Shown here: positions 1 through 8,183 of the stretch, in pieces
Layout: every line of letters begins with the position of its first letter
How positions within the stretch are numbered: the stretch's first letter is position 1
DNA from: an uncultured Anaerolineae bacterium
GTDB taxonomy: Bacteria > Chloroflexota > Anaerolineae > Anaerolineales > Villigracilaceae
Direction of reading: 5' to 3'
Assembly (NCBI GenBank): GCA_937120535.1
Contig: CAKZJX010000082.1
Span: 1 to 41,242 of the forward strand
Length of the DNA stretch: 41,242 nt
Made by a program: the position numbers and the translations under genes
Notes under the pieces: generated by a model
What the model was told of the DNA's origin: nothing
Seen by the model: the letters and a program-made list of their open reading frames with translations, nothing else
The model's database searches: none

Positions 1-172
1 GAAAGGCTTCCGGGGTATCGGCAATCAGCCCTGCCACGAATTCCCATAAGGTGCGTGCTGTGAGACGCTCGCTCATCAGGTAATCGGTGACCACGTCGTG
101 GCTGACGCCTTCTAGATGTTCTGCCAGGTTCGTGCTCGTGAAGTTGCCAATCGTGCATATCAGAGATTCAAC
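1..172 (-). mobile_element. Transposase, 5' fragment cut by the window edge
   Basis: The minus strand reads an open frame from a TAG stop at 173-175 to the window edge. The product contains TSTNLAEHLEGVSHDVVTDYL, then LTARTLWEFV and IADTPEAF. This resembles the N-terminus of DDE transposases of the IS4/IS701-like type, which begin with a helical block containing a conserved 'GVSHD' stretch followed by 'LWE'. The catalytic DDE part lies outside the window. No ATG is in frame near the 5' end, so the start is either a rare codon (for example CTG near 163) or the 5' end is damaged. The stretch 173-256, between this fragment and the next gene, may hold the element's end; I cannot define an inverted repeat because the other end is missing. 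Confidence 0.7.
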
Positions 173-256
173 CTATTGCTGTTTGGTTATCATGCCCACA
201 GGATATCCATGGAAGCGTTGCAAGCGAAAGTCCTGTAAGGGATGGCGTCTCGGGAA

Positions 257-838
257 CTATGTCCCTTGACCGGGATGGCTTTCTTGGGTGACCTTTCTCC
301 ACCACCACCAAAGGAGAAACACCGCACCGACGATCAACAATGTGCCGATCACCATCGGCAGGAGAAGGGAAAGGATCGAGATGCCGGTGGCGGTCACATC
401 CTCAGCCACGCTGATCGGCACATTTCCTGCCCCGCCGGTGGTCGCTGTGACCGTCGGGCGGACGATGCCGGCCTTGGCAGTGTGCACACCGCCGGCCACC
501 AACAGCCCCACAATTAGCGCCAGCACGGGATGAACATCGGTGATCACGTTGGCGGCTGCCGCAAAGGCGATGGCGCCAGCGATCGGCCGAACGATGGTCT
601 GGATAGCATCGTTGAGGTGATTGACCACCGGAATCTTATCGGCCAGCATTTCGATAATCAGTAAGATGCCCAACACGATTAACACCCACGGATTGGAGAG
701 CGTATCCCACGGCTCCTGCAAGATGATCCAATCTGTGTAATGATCCAAGACTCCGATGATCAACAGAGGAATGTAGGCATTCAATCCGGCGCTCGCTGAG
801 AGACCGAAGGCAGAAAACAGAGCCGTGATCAATTCCAT
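257..838 (-). CDS. DUF4126 family membrane protein
   Basis: Predicted integral membrane protein of 193 residues, last gene of a three-gene minus-strand operon. The N-terminus (MELITALFSAFGLSASAGLNAY) and the glycine/alanine-rich middle with a 'HTAKAG' motif match the DUF4126 family, whose function is unknown. Hydrophobic segments lie at about residues 5-30, 48-66, 85-125 and 160-185, the last ending in a WWWW cluster before a short basic tail. An in-frame ATG lies 13 codons upstream, but the ATG at 838 is preceded by GGAGGGAAGAATC, a good ribosome site, so I start there. Only 14 nt separate it from the preceding DUF2085 gene, so co-transcription is likely. Function cannot be assigned. Confidence 0.85.
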   Translation of the reverse strand: MELITALFSAFGLSASAGLNAYIPLLIIGVLDHYTDWIILQEPWDTLSNPWVLIVLGILLIIEMLADKIPVVNHLNDAIQTIVRPIAGAIAFAAAANVITDVHPVLALIVGLLVAGGVHTAKAGIVRPTVTATTGGAGNVPISVAEDVTATGISILSLLLPMVIGTLLIVGAVFLLWWWWRKVTQESHPGQGT

Positions 839-852
839 GATTCTTCCCTCCC

Positions 853-1695
853 TCACAAGGAGAAGCCGGCGATCCAACTCGATGGGCCGATGGATAATCC
901 ATACCAGGTTCCGGTGAGTTGCAACCGAATCAGGTCAATGGTGAGGATCATCAGCAATGCTAAGGTGAAACCGGCTAGCAATGGCCATCCGATTTGCCGC
1001 ACGTGGATCAGGGTGTTCTCCTGGCGCATGACGATCTGCCATAACACGGTAAAGATCATCGTCAACAAGGCCAACACACCCAACGGGCCGAACAGCGCCA
1101 GGGGATATAAGACGAAGGGATGCTCGCTAAGGACCAGCAAGTCTACCCCCAGCAGAAGGCCATACAACCCCAAAAAATCGCGCCATCGTTCTAGGGTTGG
1201 GGCCGGATCGGGATGCTGCCAGATCGTGGCATGGAAGGCCGGCCAGAGCATAAGAGCCATGATCATCCCCATGCCAGTGCCGGTGAGCAAACGCAGCGCG
1301 TTGTTTGGCAGATATAGGTTGGGAACGTTTAAGAAAGCGCCACTGACTTGTTTGATCAGATACAGGTATGAGTTTCCTCCGTCGATGGCAAACGCTAGAA
1401 ACAGCACGCCAAACAACGGATAAAATTTCGGCGCGGGCATGCCGCTGCGCCGGGGAGCGATGATCGCCAACACCAAGAGCGTGATCGCCGCTGCAGAAAA
1501 CGTCCCTGAACAGCGCGCACAGAGCGGTAGGGGGCGATCGTCTAGGTGGAAAGATCGCTCGGGGATGCGATGGCATACCGCATAACCGATGGCATCTAGT
1601 TTCCCCAATAGGCCAGGGGGAGCGATCCATAGCCAGGCAGCCACAACCAGGGTTGCTGCCAACGGAAGCGAGCGCTGAAGTATGGCTTGAATCAA
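853..1695 (-). CDS. DUF2085 family membrane protein
   Basis: Predicted polytopic membrane protein of 280 residues. The family signature is visible near residues 35-65: a histidine/cysteine segment (AVCHRIPERSF) followed by PLPLCARCSGTF, the conserved cysteine and histidine pattern of DUF2085, suggestive of metal or redox chemistry at the membrane. About seven hydrophobic segments follow, and the C-terminus is short. The start is a TTG at 1693-1695, chosen because AAGGAG lies 6 nt upstream. The gene sits 24 nt after the ATP-grasp ligase gene and 14 nt before DUF4126, consistent with one operon. The family is uncharacterised. Confidence 0.85.
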   Translation of the reverse strand: MIQAILQRSLPLAATLVVAAWLWIAPPGLLGKLDAIGYAVCHRIPERSFHLDDRPLPLCARCSGTFSAAAITLLVLAIIAPRRSGMPAPKFYPLFGVLFLAFAIDGGNSYLYLIKQVSGAFLNVPNLYLPNNALRLLTGTGMGMIMALMLWPAFHATIWQHPDPAPTLERWRDFLGLYGLLLGVDLLVLSEHPFVLYPLALFGPLGVLALLTMIFTVLWQIVMRQENTLIHVRQIGWPLLAGFTLALLMILTIDLIRLQLTGTWYGLSIGPSSWIAGFSL

Positions 1696-1719
1696 GGATG
1701 TCTCCTTGGGTCTGCTCGT

Positions 1720-2835
1720 CTACCCTCGCCGAAGCGGTGGGGCAACTTCGCGCGGTTCGAGCAACCCCCAACGGCCGGCGGCCAAGTAGAGGATTTCTAG
1801 GATCAGGTCGTTGTAGGCGATCCCTTCGGCCTTGGCCTGCAAGCAGAGATCGCTGTAATCCGGCGTCAGGCCGGGCAGGGTGTTGATCTCCATGAGGCGT
1901 GGGTTCCCCTCCTCGTCTAAACGGATATCGGTGCGAGAAACGTCCAGGGCACCTAACACAAGATGGGCGCGATACGCGTAGTGTTTGAGTTTTTTCTCTA
2001 ATTCTGGTTCAATGGAGGCTGGGCAGAGGTAATCGGGTGCGCCTTGTTCGCCCACCTCCTTCGCCTTGGCGGCTTGGCTATACACATAGGGGGTCACCGA
2101 TCGGCTGGAGTCCAATTCCATCACTGGGAAGCGGTGGAATCCGTCCTTATCGTACCATTCTGGGTGACAAGAGTAGAGTTTGGCATCTGGCCGGCCCAGG
2201 ATGCCTACCGTAAACTCGCGGCCGGAGAGAAAGGTCTCCACCAGGGCCGGCTGTTGATAGGTTTGAATCACCCAACGGACGCGCTCGCGCAGTTCCTGTT
2301 CGTTATGAACGATTGCATTGCTATCCACGCCCATGCCGGTGCCCTCGCGTGCTGGTTTCACAAACAAGGGGAATTTCAGATCGGGGCGCAACGGCTCATC
2401 GCCGAGGAGGAACTCCTGAAACGGCGCCACCGGCAGGCGGCGATCGCGCCAGATGCGTTTGGTCAGGGTCTTATCCAGAGAAATGGCGTTGGTCAAGACG
2501 CGCGAACCGGTGTAGGGGATGCCCAGTAACTCGAGCAAAGCAGGAACCTGGGCCTCGCGGGCGTCGCCTCCCATCCCTTCGGCGATGTTGAAGCAAATGT
2601 CTGGCGCATAGTCCTGAACCGTCTTTGGCAGTGTGCGATCGGCCATCAGGAAGGTGGTCTCATGTCCATCGCTCTCGATGGCAGCACGAATGTGCTCGAT
2701 GGTTTCCATGGTATCGAAGTCGGCAAACGCATCGGGCGGAACGCCTTCAGGGACCGGTTGATCTTCATCCTTGATATTTGCAAGGACCGCTACGCGCCAA
2801 AATCGTTTCCCCTTCCGAATGTGAATCGCCTGCAT
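1720..2835 (-). CDS. ATP-grasp ligase, D-alanine-D-alanine ligase-like
   Basis: A 371-residue ATP-grasp enzyme that would join a carboxylate to an amine using ATP. Ddl-family marks are NIAEGMGGDAREAQVPALLE followed by GIPYTGS (about residues 82-110), the ATP-binding KPAREGTGMGVDS, and the metal/substrate segment RTDIRLDEEGNPRLMEINTL followed by PGLTPDYSDL. The C-terminus has an extra tail of about 30 residues. The protein is close to Ddl, but no peptidoglycan gene is beside it; its partners are DUF2085 and DUF4126 membrane proteins. It could therefore be a Ddl paralogue acting on another dipeptide-like substrate. The start ATG at 2835 has AGGAG just upstream, and a TTGCTA-16 bp-TATACT promoter lies at 2876-2903. 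Confidence 0.8.
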   Translation of the reverse strand: MQAIHIRKGKRFWRVAVLANIKDEDQPVPEGVPPDAFADFDTMETIEHIRAAIESDGHETTFLMADRTLPKTVQDYAPDICFNIAEGMGGDAREAQVPALLELLGIPYTGSRVLTNAISLDKTLTKRIWRDRRLPVAPFQEFLLGDEPLRPDLKFPLFVKPAREGTGMGVDSNAIVHNEQELRERVRWVIQTYQQPALVETFLSGREFTVGILGRPDAKLYSCHPEWYDKDGFHRFPVMELDSSRSVTPYVYSQAAKAKEVGEQGAPDYLCPASIEPELEKKLKHYAYRAHLVLGALDVSRTDIRLDEEGNPRLMEINTLPGLTPDYSDLCLQAKAEGIAYNDLILEILYLAAGRWGLLEPREVAPPLRRG

Positions 2836-2875
2836 CTCATCTCTCCTGCGATCAATCTCAAGTCCGCTGTCTGCG

Positions 2876-2903
2876 AGTATAAAACAGGATCGTGAGATAG
2901 CAA
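2876..2903 (-). promoter_or_regulatory. Promoter of the ATP-grasp/DUF2085/DUF4126 operon
   Basis: On the minus strand TTGCTA (2903-2898) and TATACT (2881-2876) are separated by 16 bp. Predicted transcription start is near 2869, giving a leader of about 34 nt containing AGGAG. Read by eye only. Confidence 0.5.
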
Positions 2904-2951
2904 GGGTTGGGGAAGAAAAGCAACTTTAAAATTTTCGCTGCAAGGCCAGGG

Positions 2952-4208
2952 CTAGCTCACCCCTCCAAGGGCGACCACCAGAACGTCGTAGTATGTCCCG
3001 GCGCCGAAGCCGTCGAACAGGATGTGATCGCCGAGCTTCAACTTTGGCAGTTGACGCAGAAAGGCGATCATGTTCGAGGCGGCACTGACGTTCCCAAAGT
3101 CGCTGAGCAGCCATGGCATAGGGAAACGAATCCCCAGATTGACCAGTTGTTTTTCCTTCAGCTTGTTGATTTTGTAGTTGGCGTGATGAACGATGGCTAC
3201 TGCGATGCGCTCGGGCTGTCCGAGGTCGGCCATCAGGCGCCGATAGGCCTCGACCACCTCGCTGACTACTTGAACACCGGTGCGGACGAACAGCTTGACC
3301 ATGCCCATCATGCCGGCCATCTCAATCGGAGCGCCGTCCCTCGGCTCGTTCATCAGGCCGGCCACCCGCAGATGGCCAGGGCCGGCCTGCGAAATCTCCA
3401 CCAAACTGCGACGCGAATGGGGATAATACATCTTGACGGCAAGTACGCCTTCTCGATCGTAGACCTCGTGGGCCTTGCCGGTCAGGAAGGTCATGGTCTG
3501 GCCAGGGATCACGCCGATCACCCCGGCGCCATTCCCGAACAACTGAAGGGCGTTCTTATCTCGCGCCTGACCGACAAAACGGCTCAACCCTTCGATCCCA
3601 CCGACCAACACCTTCTTCCCGTACAGGCGCTGGGCGAGGTTGACCAGACTCGGCGCGCCCAGCTCCGAGTTCAACGCCAGGTGCAAGCTACCCATCGAAC
3701 CGTCGCAGGCCTTGTGAACGCTGACCTTGATGGCGTGTTCAGGAATGCCGACGCGCTCGGCGATGCGCGACACATAATCATCCACCACCGGGCCGCTGAC
3801 GCCGATCAACACTCCTTCCACCTCGCCGGGGTCCCAACCGTTGGCCTGAGCTGCCTCGCGCAGCAAGCGCGCCCCCACCTCCACTTCCAACGCCAGATGG
3901 TCTTGCGGCGAAAGGGCGCCTAGATGATGGCGATACAGAAATCCCAACTCGGCCAAGTTCATCCGCTCCTCGTCGAGGATGGGTTCTCCCAAACGAGCGG
4001 CAATCCACTCGATCAACCGCTGATTGTCATAAGGCTCCCCCCAGGCCCCATACGCCCCACCGATTCCCACTTCGGAATTCCAAACCGTCTCGATTCCTAA
4101 AGGAACCCCGTTGCCGATCGGGAGGATCGTGCGATGGACGTTGGGCCGCTCGTAAAATGGCCCTTCAACCGCAATCTCCTCGGGCAATTGCAACTCATGT
4201 TCGTTCAT
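2952..4208 (-). CDS. KASIII-like (3-oxoacyl-ACP synthase III family) condensing enzyme
   Basis: A 418-residue thiolase-fold protein. The catalytic triad of ketoacyl synthase III enzymes can be placed: Cys168 in VHKACDGSMG, His341/342 in AIVHHANYKI, and Asn373 in FGNVSAASNM. The C-terminal FGAGTYYDVLVV is the usual glycine-rich end. The protein is about 90 residues longer than typical FabH (around 320), mainly through an N-terminal extension of about 60 residues rich in Gly and aromatic residues. The start at 4208 is preferred to the ATG nine codons upstream because AAGGAG lies 7 nt before it. It is divergent from an operon of an uncharacterised protein, a nucleotidyltransferase and a PAP2 phosphatase. 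The acyl substrate is unknown; it may serve a lipid or polyketide route rather than primary fatty acid synthesis. Confidence 0.8.
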   Translation of the reverse strand: MNEHELQLPEEIAVEGPFYERPNVHRTILPIGNGVPLGIETVWNSEVGIGGAYGAWGEPYDNQRLIEWIAARLGEPILDEERMNLAELGFLYRHHLGALSPQDHLALEVEVGARLLREAAQANGWDPGEVEGVLIGVSGPVVDDYVSRIAERVGIPEHAIKVSVHKACDGSMGSLHLALNSELGAPSLVNLAQRLYGKKVLVGGIEGLSRFVGQARDKNALQLFGNGAGVIGVIPGQTMTFLTGKAHEVYDREGVLAVKMYYPHSRRSLVEISQAGPGHLRVAGLMNEPRDGAPIEMAGMMGMVKLFVRTGVQVVSEVVEAYRRLMADLGQPERIAVAIVHHANYKINKLKEKQLVNLGIRFPMPWLLSDFGNVSAASNMIAFLRQLPKLKLGDHILFDGFGAGTYYDVLVVALGGVS

Positions 4209-4539
4209 AGCATACTCCTTCCTTGTGTAGATCAAAACCCCATTTCTCGTCTATCGCTACGATCTCAGAAGGATCGGGAGGATTTCTCCGCCATGCAGCC
4301 ATTACGCTGCTCAGGCGGTTGGGACAGGACGACCTCCCGGATGCTCAACATGCTCTGGCTGCTTCTCCACACTGGGCTTGGCAGAAAATCCCTGGAAAGG
4401 TTCTTGTTCGGGTTGTAGGAATCCCCGCGATTCGTGATTCGGGAGGCGTGGTACGAGATGGAAGGGGTAGTGAGAGCAAGGAGAGGGGACGGAGGCAGCT
4501 GCGCGGCGCGCGTTAGCAGTTATCCTGCCAAGAGTAACT
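4209..4539. other. Intergenic stretch without recognisable gene
   Basis: Between the divergent KASIII-like gene and the operon starting at 4597. I see no convincing coding region: the reading frames here have no recognisable product and no ribosome site. No strong hairpin with a T tract was found. The downstream operon's promoter lies immediately after it. Confidence 0.5.
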
Positions 4540-4568
4540 TTGCGCTTTCGCGCCAACGAGGTTATACT
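4540..4568 (+). promoter_or_regulatory. Promoter of the 4597-6878 operon
   Basis: TTGCGC (4540-4545), 17-bp spacer, TATACT (4563-4568). Predicted start is near 4575, followed by a 22-nt leader with GAGGAGG before the ATG at 4597. Confidence 0.6.
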
Positions 4569-4596
4569 CTCTGAAGATTTTTTCTGAGGAGGCGCC

Positions 4597-5502
4597 ATGA
4601 AGCGAGCGGTCAGCATCAGCATCGGATCCTCGAAGCGGGATAAGAAAGTGGAATTGACCTTGTTGGGGGAAAAGGTCATCATCGAGCGCATCGGCACAGA
4701 TGGCGATATGGAAGCCGCTGCCTTGAAATACAAAGAGCTGGATGGCCAGGTAGATGCCTTTGGCGTGGGGGGCGCCGATTTGGGGGCGATTGTGGATGGT
4801 AAATTCTATCCCTTCCATTCGGTGCAAAAGTTGGTTCGCTATGTGGAGAAAACCCCCATCGTTGACGGCGGAGGGCTAAAAAACACCTTGGAGAACAAGG
4901 CGCCGGCATTTCTGGAAAGGCATCTCAAAGAGTACCTGGACCAGCACGGTCGTAAGGTGATGATCACGGTGGGCGTGGATCGCTGGGGGCTGTCGAAATC
5001 CTTTGTCGAGGCCGGCTATGAGGCCGTCTTCTGCGATTTCATGTTCACCCTAGGGTTGCCCATCCCAATCCGCTCGTTGCGCAGCTTGCGTATCTTGGCA
5101 GCTCTGCTGATCCCGATCGTCAGCCGACTGCCCTTCGAGTGGCTGTATCCCACCGGCGGCAAGCAGGAAGTGCGCCAACCGAAGTGGGAGAAGTGTTATC
5201 GCTGGGCCACCGTGATCGCCGGCGACTGCCACTACATCAAGCGCCATATGCCCGACGACCTGCAAGGAAAGATCATCGTGACCAATACCACCACCCAAGA
5301 GGACGTTGAATTGTTCCGCCGGTGTGGCGTAAAATATCTGGTCACCACGACCCCCGTGCTGGAAGGGCGTTCCTTCGGAACCAACATGATCGAAGCGGCG
5401 CTGGTGGCGGTCTCCGGCAAGGGCCGGCCCCTTACCGTGGACGAGCTAAACCAGTTGCTCGATCAACTCGGCTTTGAGCCCCAGCTCCAAGAATTGAATT
5501 GA
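4597..5502 (+). CDS. Conserved protein of the family often labelled 'quinate 5-dehydrogenase'
   Basis: A 301-residue protein whose N-terminus (MKRAVSISIGSSKRDKKVEL, then GEKVIIERIGTDGD) matches a family found in Chloroflexota, Thermus and Firmicutes that databases often name quinate/shikimate 5-dehydrogenase. I see no classical NAD(P) GxGxxG motif, and the family has no firm biochemistry that I know of. Notable conserved-looking parts are VDAFGVGGADL (residues 50-60), KTPIVDGGGLK, MITVGVDRWGLSKS, CDFMFTLGLP, and a C-terminal KYLVTTTPVLEGRSFGTNM. There are no clear membrane segments beyond a weak hydrophobic patch near 165-178. It is the first gene of an operon with a nucleotidyltransferase and a PAP2 phosphatase, divergent from a KASIII-like enzyme. 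Function is unknown. Confidence 0.75.
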   Translation: MKRAVSISIGSSKRDKKVELTLLGEKVIIERIGTDGDMEAAALKYKELDGQVDAFGVGGADLGAIVDGKFYPFHSVQKLVRYVEKTPIVDGGGLKNTLENKAPAFLERHLKEYLDQHGRKVMITVGVDRWGLSKSFVEAGYEAVFCDFMFTLGLPIPIRSLRSLRILAALLIPIVSRLPFEWLYPTGGKQEVRQPKWEKCYRWATVIAGDCHYIKRHMPDDLQGKIIVTNTTTQEDVELFRRCGVKYLVTTTPVLEGRSFGTNMIEAALVAVSGKGRPLTVDELNQLLDQLGFEPQLQELN

Positions 5503-5551
5503 GCGCTTTCCCAGCGCAGCGGGAGATACCCTTTTTTCTCGAGGAGGCTAC

Positions 5552-6340
5552 ATGTACGCTGTTCTCACTGCTGGTGGAATTCCTCAACCTGAAGACCCAT
5601 TGTATCGCCACTCCAAGGGCGATCCCAAGGCCCTGATTGATGTAGCCGGCAAGCCGATGGTGCAGTGGGTGGTAGACGCCTTGAACGCAGCTCGGCATGT
5701 GGACGACATCATCTTGATCGGTCTATCAGCTAAAACCGGCTTGCGCAGCGCCAAACCGATTCATTACCTTCCCAATCAAGGGCGTATGCTGGCCAACCTG
5801 GTGGCCGGCATCAACAAGGCCCTAGAGCTGAACTCGGCTATAGAATACGTGTTGTTGGTGTCTTCAGATATTCCGGCCGTCACCGGCGACATGGTGGATT
5901 GGCTGATCACCACCTGCATGGAGACGCACCACGACCTGTATTACGGCGTTTGTCCGCGTGAGGTGATGGAGGCGCGCTTCCCCGGCTCCAAGCGCAGTTA
6001 CGTCCGCCTCAAAGACGTGGAGGTGTGCGGCGCCGACATGAACATCACTCACGTTCGCATGGCGACCGAGCACCTGGACCTGTGGGAGCAGTTGATCGGC
6101 TATCGCAAAAGCGCCATGCGGCAGGCGGCCCTGCTGGGCTTGGACACGTTTTGGAAAGTCTTCACCCGCAGCGTGACCCTGGAGGAGTTGGTGGAACACG
6201 TCTGCCGGCGCCTGAACATCCGCGGGCGGGTGATCGTTTGGGATCGGGCTGAAGCGGCGATGGACGTAGACAAACCTTATCAATTGGAACTTCTGCGCGC
6301 TGACCTGGCGAAACGATATGAACCTGCGCCCTCTGCTTGA
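5552..6340 (+). CDS. MobA-like nucleotidyltransferase
   Basis: A 262-residue NTP transferase domain protein. The N-terminal signature LTAGGIPQPEDPLYRHSKGD followed by PKALIDVAGKPM (residues 5-36) contains the nucleotide-binding LxAGG and the catalytic lysines. VSSDIPAVTGDMVDWL near residue 110 supplies the metal-binding aspartate. Such enzymes couple a sugar, alcohol or cofactor phosphate to NMP. The substrate cannot be read from the sequence; the C-terminal third (DKPYQLELL) is typical of the GlmU/MobA-like group. GAGGAGG lies 7 nt before the ATG. The next gene, a PAP2 phosphatase, starts inside its last 8 codons (23-nt overlap), which indicates tight coupling. Confidence 0.8.
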   Translation: MYAVLTAGGIPQPEDPLYRHSKGDPKALIDVAGKPMVQWVVDALNAARHVDDIILIGLSAKTGLRSAKPIHYLPNQGRMLANLVAGINKALELNSAIEYVLLVSSDIPAVTGDMVDWLITTCMETHHDLYYGVCPREVMEARFPGSKRSYVRLKDVEVCGADMNITHVRMATEHLDLWEQLIGYRKSAMRQAALLGLDTFWKVFTRSVTLEELVEHVCRRLNIRGRVIVWDRAEAAMDVDKPYQLELLRADLAKRYEPAPSA

Positions 6341-6878
6341 ACTCGACGCTCGCCTTTCTGATCGCATACGTGTAGCCGAACGGTACAGCTTGCTGCACCG
6401 CCTCATGGCCTTCTTGGCCCACTCGGGCGACTCCTGGTTTTGGGGAGCAGGCTTGATCCTGGTGTGGTGGCTCGGCGATGCCTTTTGGAAACGCTGGGCG
6501 CTTGCCTTGTTTGTTGCCATCGCCTTGTTGGCTGTGATTGTGATGATCATCAAGCTCATCGTCCGCAGGCGCCGGCCCGAAGGGGAGTGGGGCAGCATCT
6601 ATCGCAACACCGATCCCCATTCCTTCCCCTCCGGCCATGCAGCGCGGGCGTTCCTGATCGCTGTGCTGGTTCTGGGTCTGGGGCCGGCCTGGCTGGCCGT
6701 TTTGCTCTGGGTATGGGCGCCGTTGGTTGCGCTGGCGCGTGCCGCCTTGGGCGTGCATTACCTGTCCGACGTCCTGGCCGGCGCCCTGCTTGGCATCCTG
6801 ATCGGCCTGCTCGATTTGCAGCTCGTCCCCCTGTTTTTCGATAGCCTAACTCGCTGGTTGGGCCGGCCGCTCTGGTAA
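6318..6878 (+). CDS. PAP2 superfamily membrane phosphatase
   Basis: A 186-residue membrane phosphatase of the type-2 phosphatidic acid phosphatase family. All three active-site motifs are present: KLIVRRRRP (K-x6-RP), PSGH in HSFPSGHAAR with the catalytic histidine, and RAALGVHYLSD (R-x5-H-x3-D) with the nucleophilic-histidine partner. Four to five hydrophobic segments surround them, as in bacterial PgpB/BcrC-like lipid phosphatases. Likely substrates are lipid phosphates or pyrophosphates such as phosphatidic acid, phosphatidylglycerophosphate or undecaprenyl pyrophosphate. It starts within the end of the nucleotidyltransferase gene, suggesting a shared pathway that makes and dephosphorylates an activated or lipid-linked intermediate. 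Confidence 0.88.
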   Translation: MNLRPLLELDARLSDRIRVAERYSLLHRLMAFLAHSGDSWFWGAGLILVWWLGDAFWKRWALALFVAIALLAVIVMIIKLIVRRRRPEGEWGSIYRNTDPHSFPSGHAARAFLIAVLVLGLGPAWLAVLLWVWAPLVALARAALGVHYLSDVLAGALLGILIGLLDLQLVPLFFDSLTRWLGRPLW

Positions 6879-6885
6879 CTGCCTT

Positions 6886-7353
6886 CTACCCTTTCCCTTG
6901 GATCGTCCTCAAATGCTCCTTGAGGTGGGCTAGAGCGCGTTCCACCCATGTCTGTGTGGTGAAATCCTTCCCCAAGGTCACGTGTCGGCTCGGACGTGAC
7001 CAGGCCTCGTCGGGGAGCGCCCGCAAACGCCTCACGTTCTCCTGCACCAAGGCCGCCAATTCGTCCAAGATCGAATCGAGCGGTTCGTCTGGCCAGTAAT
7101 GCTGTGCCATGTGCGTATCGGCGTCAAACGACTCGAAGAGCGGGTTTTCCTCCTCCAGCGTTCGTCGGATGCGCGCCCCGTAGACCTCCCGCTCCACCTC
7201 CCGTACATGCGCTGCAATTTGGTGGATCGTCCACTCGCCGTCTCCAATACGGGCGAACGGATCGGCCGTCTGCTGGATCGCTCGGCAGAACTCTTCGGCT
7301 ATCGCCTGGTAGGTCTCTAACAACTGCTGACGATAATCTCTCAATCCATCCAT
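6886..7353 (-). CDS. DinB-like four-helix protein
   Basis: A 155-residue protein of the DinB/YfiT-like metal-binding four-helix-bundle superfamily. The metal-binding histidines are recognisable: His in HQIAAHVREVEREVY near residue 50 and the HLKEHL pair near the C-terminus. The WTIHQIAAHV segment is typical of the family. Members are thiol transferases or of unknown role. It is convergent with the PAP2 gene (7 nt apart). Two adjacent ATGs (7356 and 7353) follow GGAAGAG; I cannot separate them. A TAGAAT at 7395-7390 may be its -10 box. Confidence 0.75.
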   Translation of the reverse strand: MDGLRDYRQQLLETYQAIAEEFCRAIQQTADPFARIGDGEWTIHQIAAHVREVEREVYGARIRRTLEEENPLFESFDADTHMAQHYWPDEPLDSILDELAALVQENVRRLRALPDEAWSRPSRHVTLGKDFTTQTWVERALAHLKEHLRTIQGKG

Positions 7354-7547
7354 CATCTCTTCCTTTTCCTAAGGATTGCTTACCACGACATTCTACCCCA
7401 TCGTGTCCGATCGCTGTCCCCTGCTAACGACCCACGCACGCGAGAGGGCTGACTTCCCTGCAGAGCGCGCTGAACCCTTGCATTTTGCCCGCTCTGACGA
7501 GAACGACCCACCTCCTCAACAGCTCGCTCTTCCCCGCTCTCTTCAAG

Positions 7548-7553
7548 TAAAAT
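7548..7553 (+). promoter_or_regulatory. -10 box for leaderless gmk
   Basis: TAAAAT ends exactly 7 nt before the A of the ATG at 7560, so the predicted +1 is the start codon. No Shine-Dalgarno sequence and no clear -35 are visible. Confidence 0.55.
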
Positions 7554-7559
7554 ACGGCT

Positions 7560-8183
7560 ATGCACCACGAACATCACTTTCAACTCCCCCGATCCTACCC
7601 GTTGTTGATCGTTATCTCGGGGCCGTCTGGCGTTGGCAAAGACACCGTCATCCAACGCATGAAAGAGCGTGGCTTCCCCTTCCATTTCGTCGTCACTGCC
7701 ACTACCCGTCCCAAACGCCCTGACGAAGTGCATGAGCGAGACTACATCTTCGTCTCCAAAGAAGAATTCGCCCGGATGATCGAAGCCGACGAACTACTCG
7801 AATATGCCATCGTCTATGGCGATTACAAAGGTATTCCCAAATCTCAGGTGCGCCAAGCCCTGGCCAGCGGCAAAGACGTGATCTTGCGGATCGACGTTCA
7901 AGGTGCTGAGACCATCCGCAAGCTCGCCCCGGAAGCCTTGCTGATCTTCTTGACCACTGAGAGCGAAGAAGAACTGGTCCGTCGCCTGGAGCGCCGAAAG
8001 ACCGAGACTCCCGAAGAACTCAAACTGCGCATCGCTACGGCCCGCAAGGAACTCCAGCGGCTACAGGCCTTTGACTATGTGGTGATCAACCGTGAGTTTC
8101 AGCTCGACGACACTGTGAACTGCATCTGCGCCATCATTAACGCCGAGCACCATCGCGTCAAACCCCGAAGGGTATCCCTGTGA
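7560..8183 (+). CDS. gmk: Guanylate kinase
   Basis: Guanylate kinase phosphorylates GMP to GDP with ATP in the cytoplasm. The 207-residue protein has the P-loop ISGPSGVGKDT (residues 19-29) and the GMP-binding region TATTRPKRPDEVHERDYIFV, followed by YGDYKGIPKSQV and DVQGAETIRK, all diagnostic for Gmk. Length is normal (about 200). The P-loop ends KDT where KST is commoner. The ATG at 7560 lacks a ribosome site and sits 7 nt after TAAAAT, so translation is probably leaderless. The stop codon overlaps the GTG of the rhomboid gene (GTGA). Confidence 0.95.
   Translation: MHHEHHFQLPRSYPLLIVISGPSGVGKDTVIQRMKERGFPFHFVVTATTRPKRPDEVHERDYIFVSKEEFARMIEADELLEYAIVYGDYKGIPKSQVRQALASGKDVILRIDVQGAETIRKLAPEALLIFLTTESEEELVRRLERRKTETPEELKLRIATARKELQRLQAFDYVVINREFQLDDTVNCICAIINAEHHRVKPRRVSL

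Noticed and set aside
2907-3923. 338-codon open frame opposite the KASIII-like gene
   Set aside because: It is antisense to a gene with a full catalytic triad, has no recognisable domain and no ribosome site.
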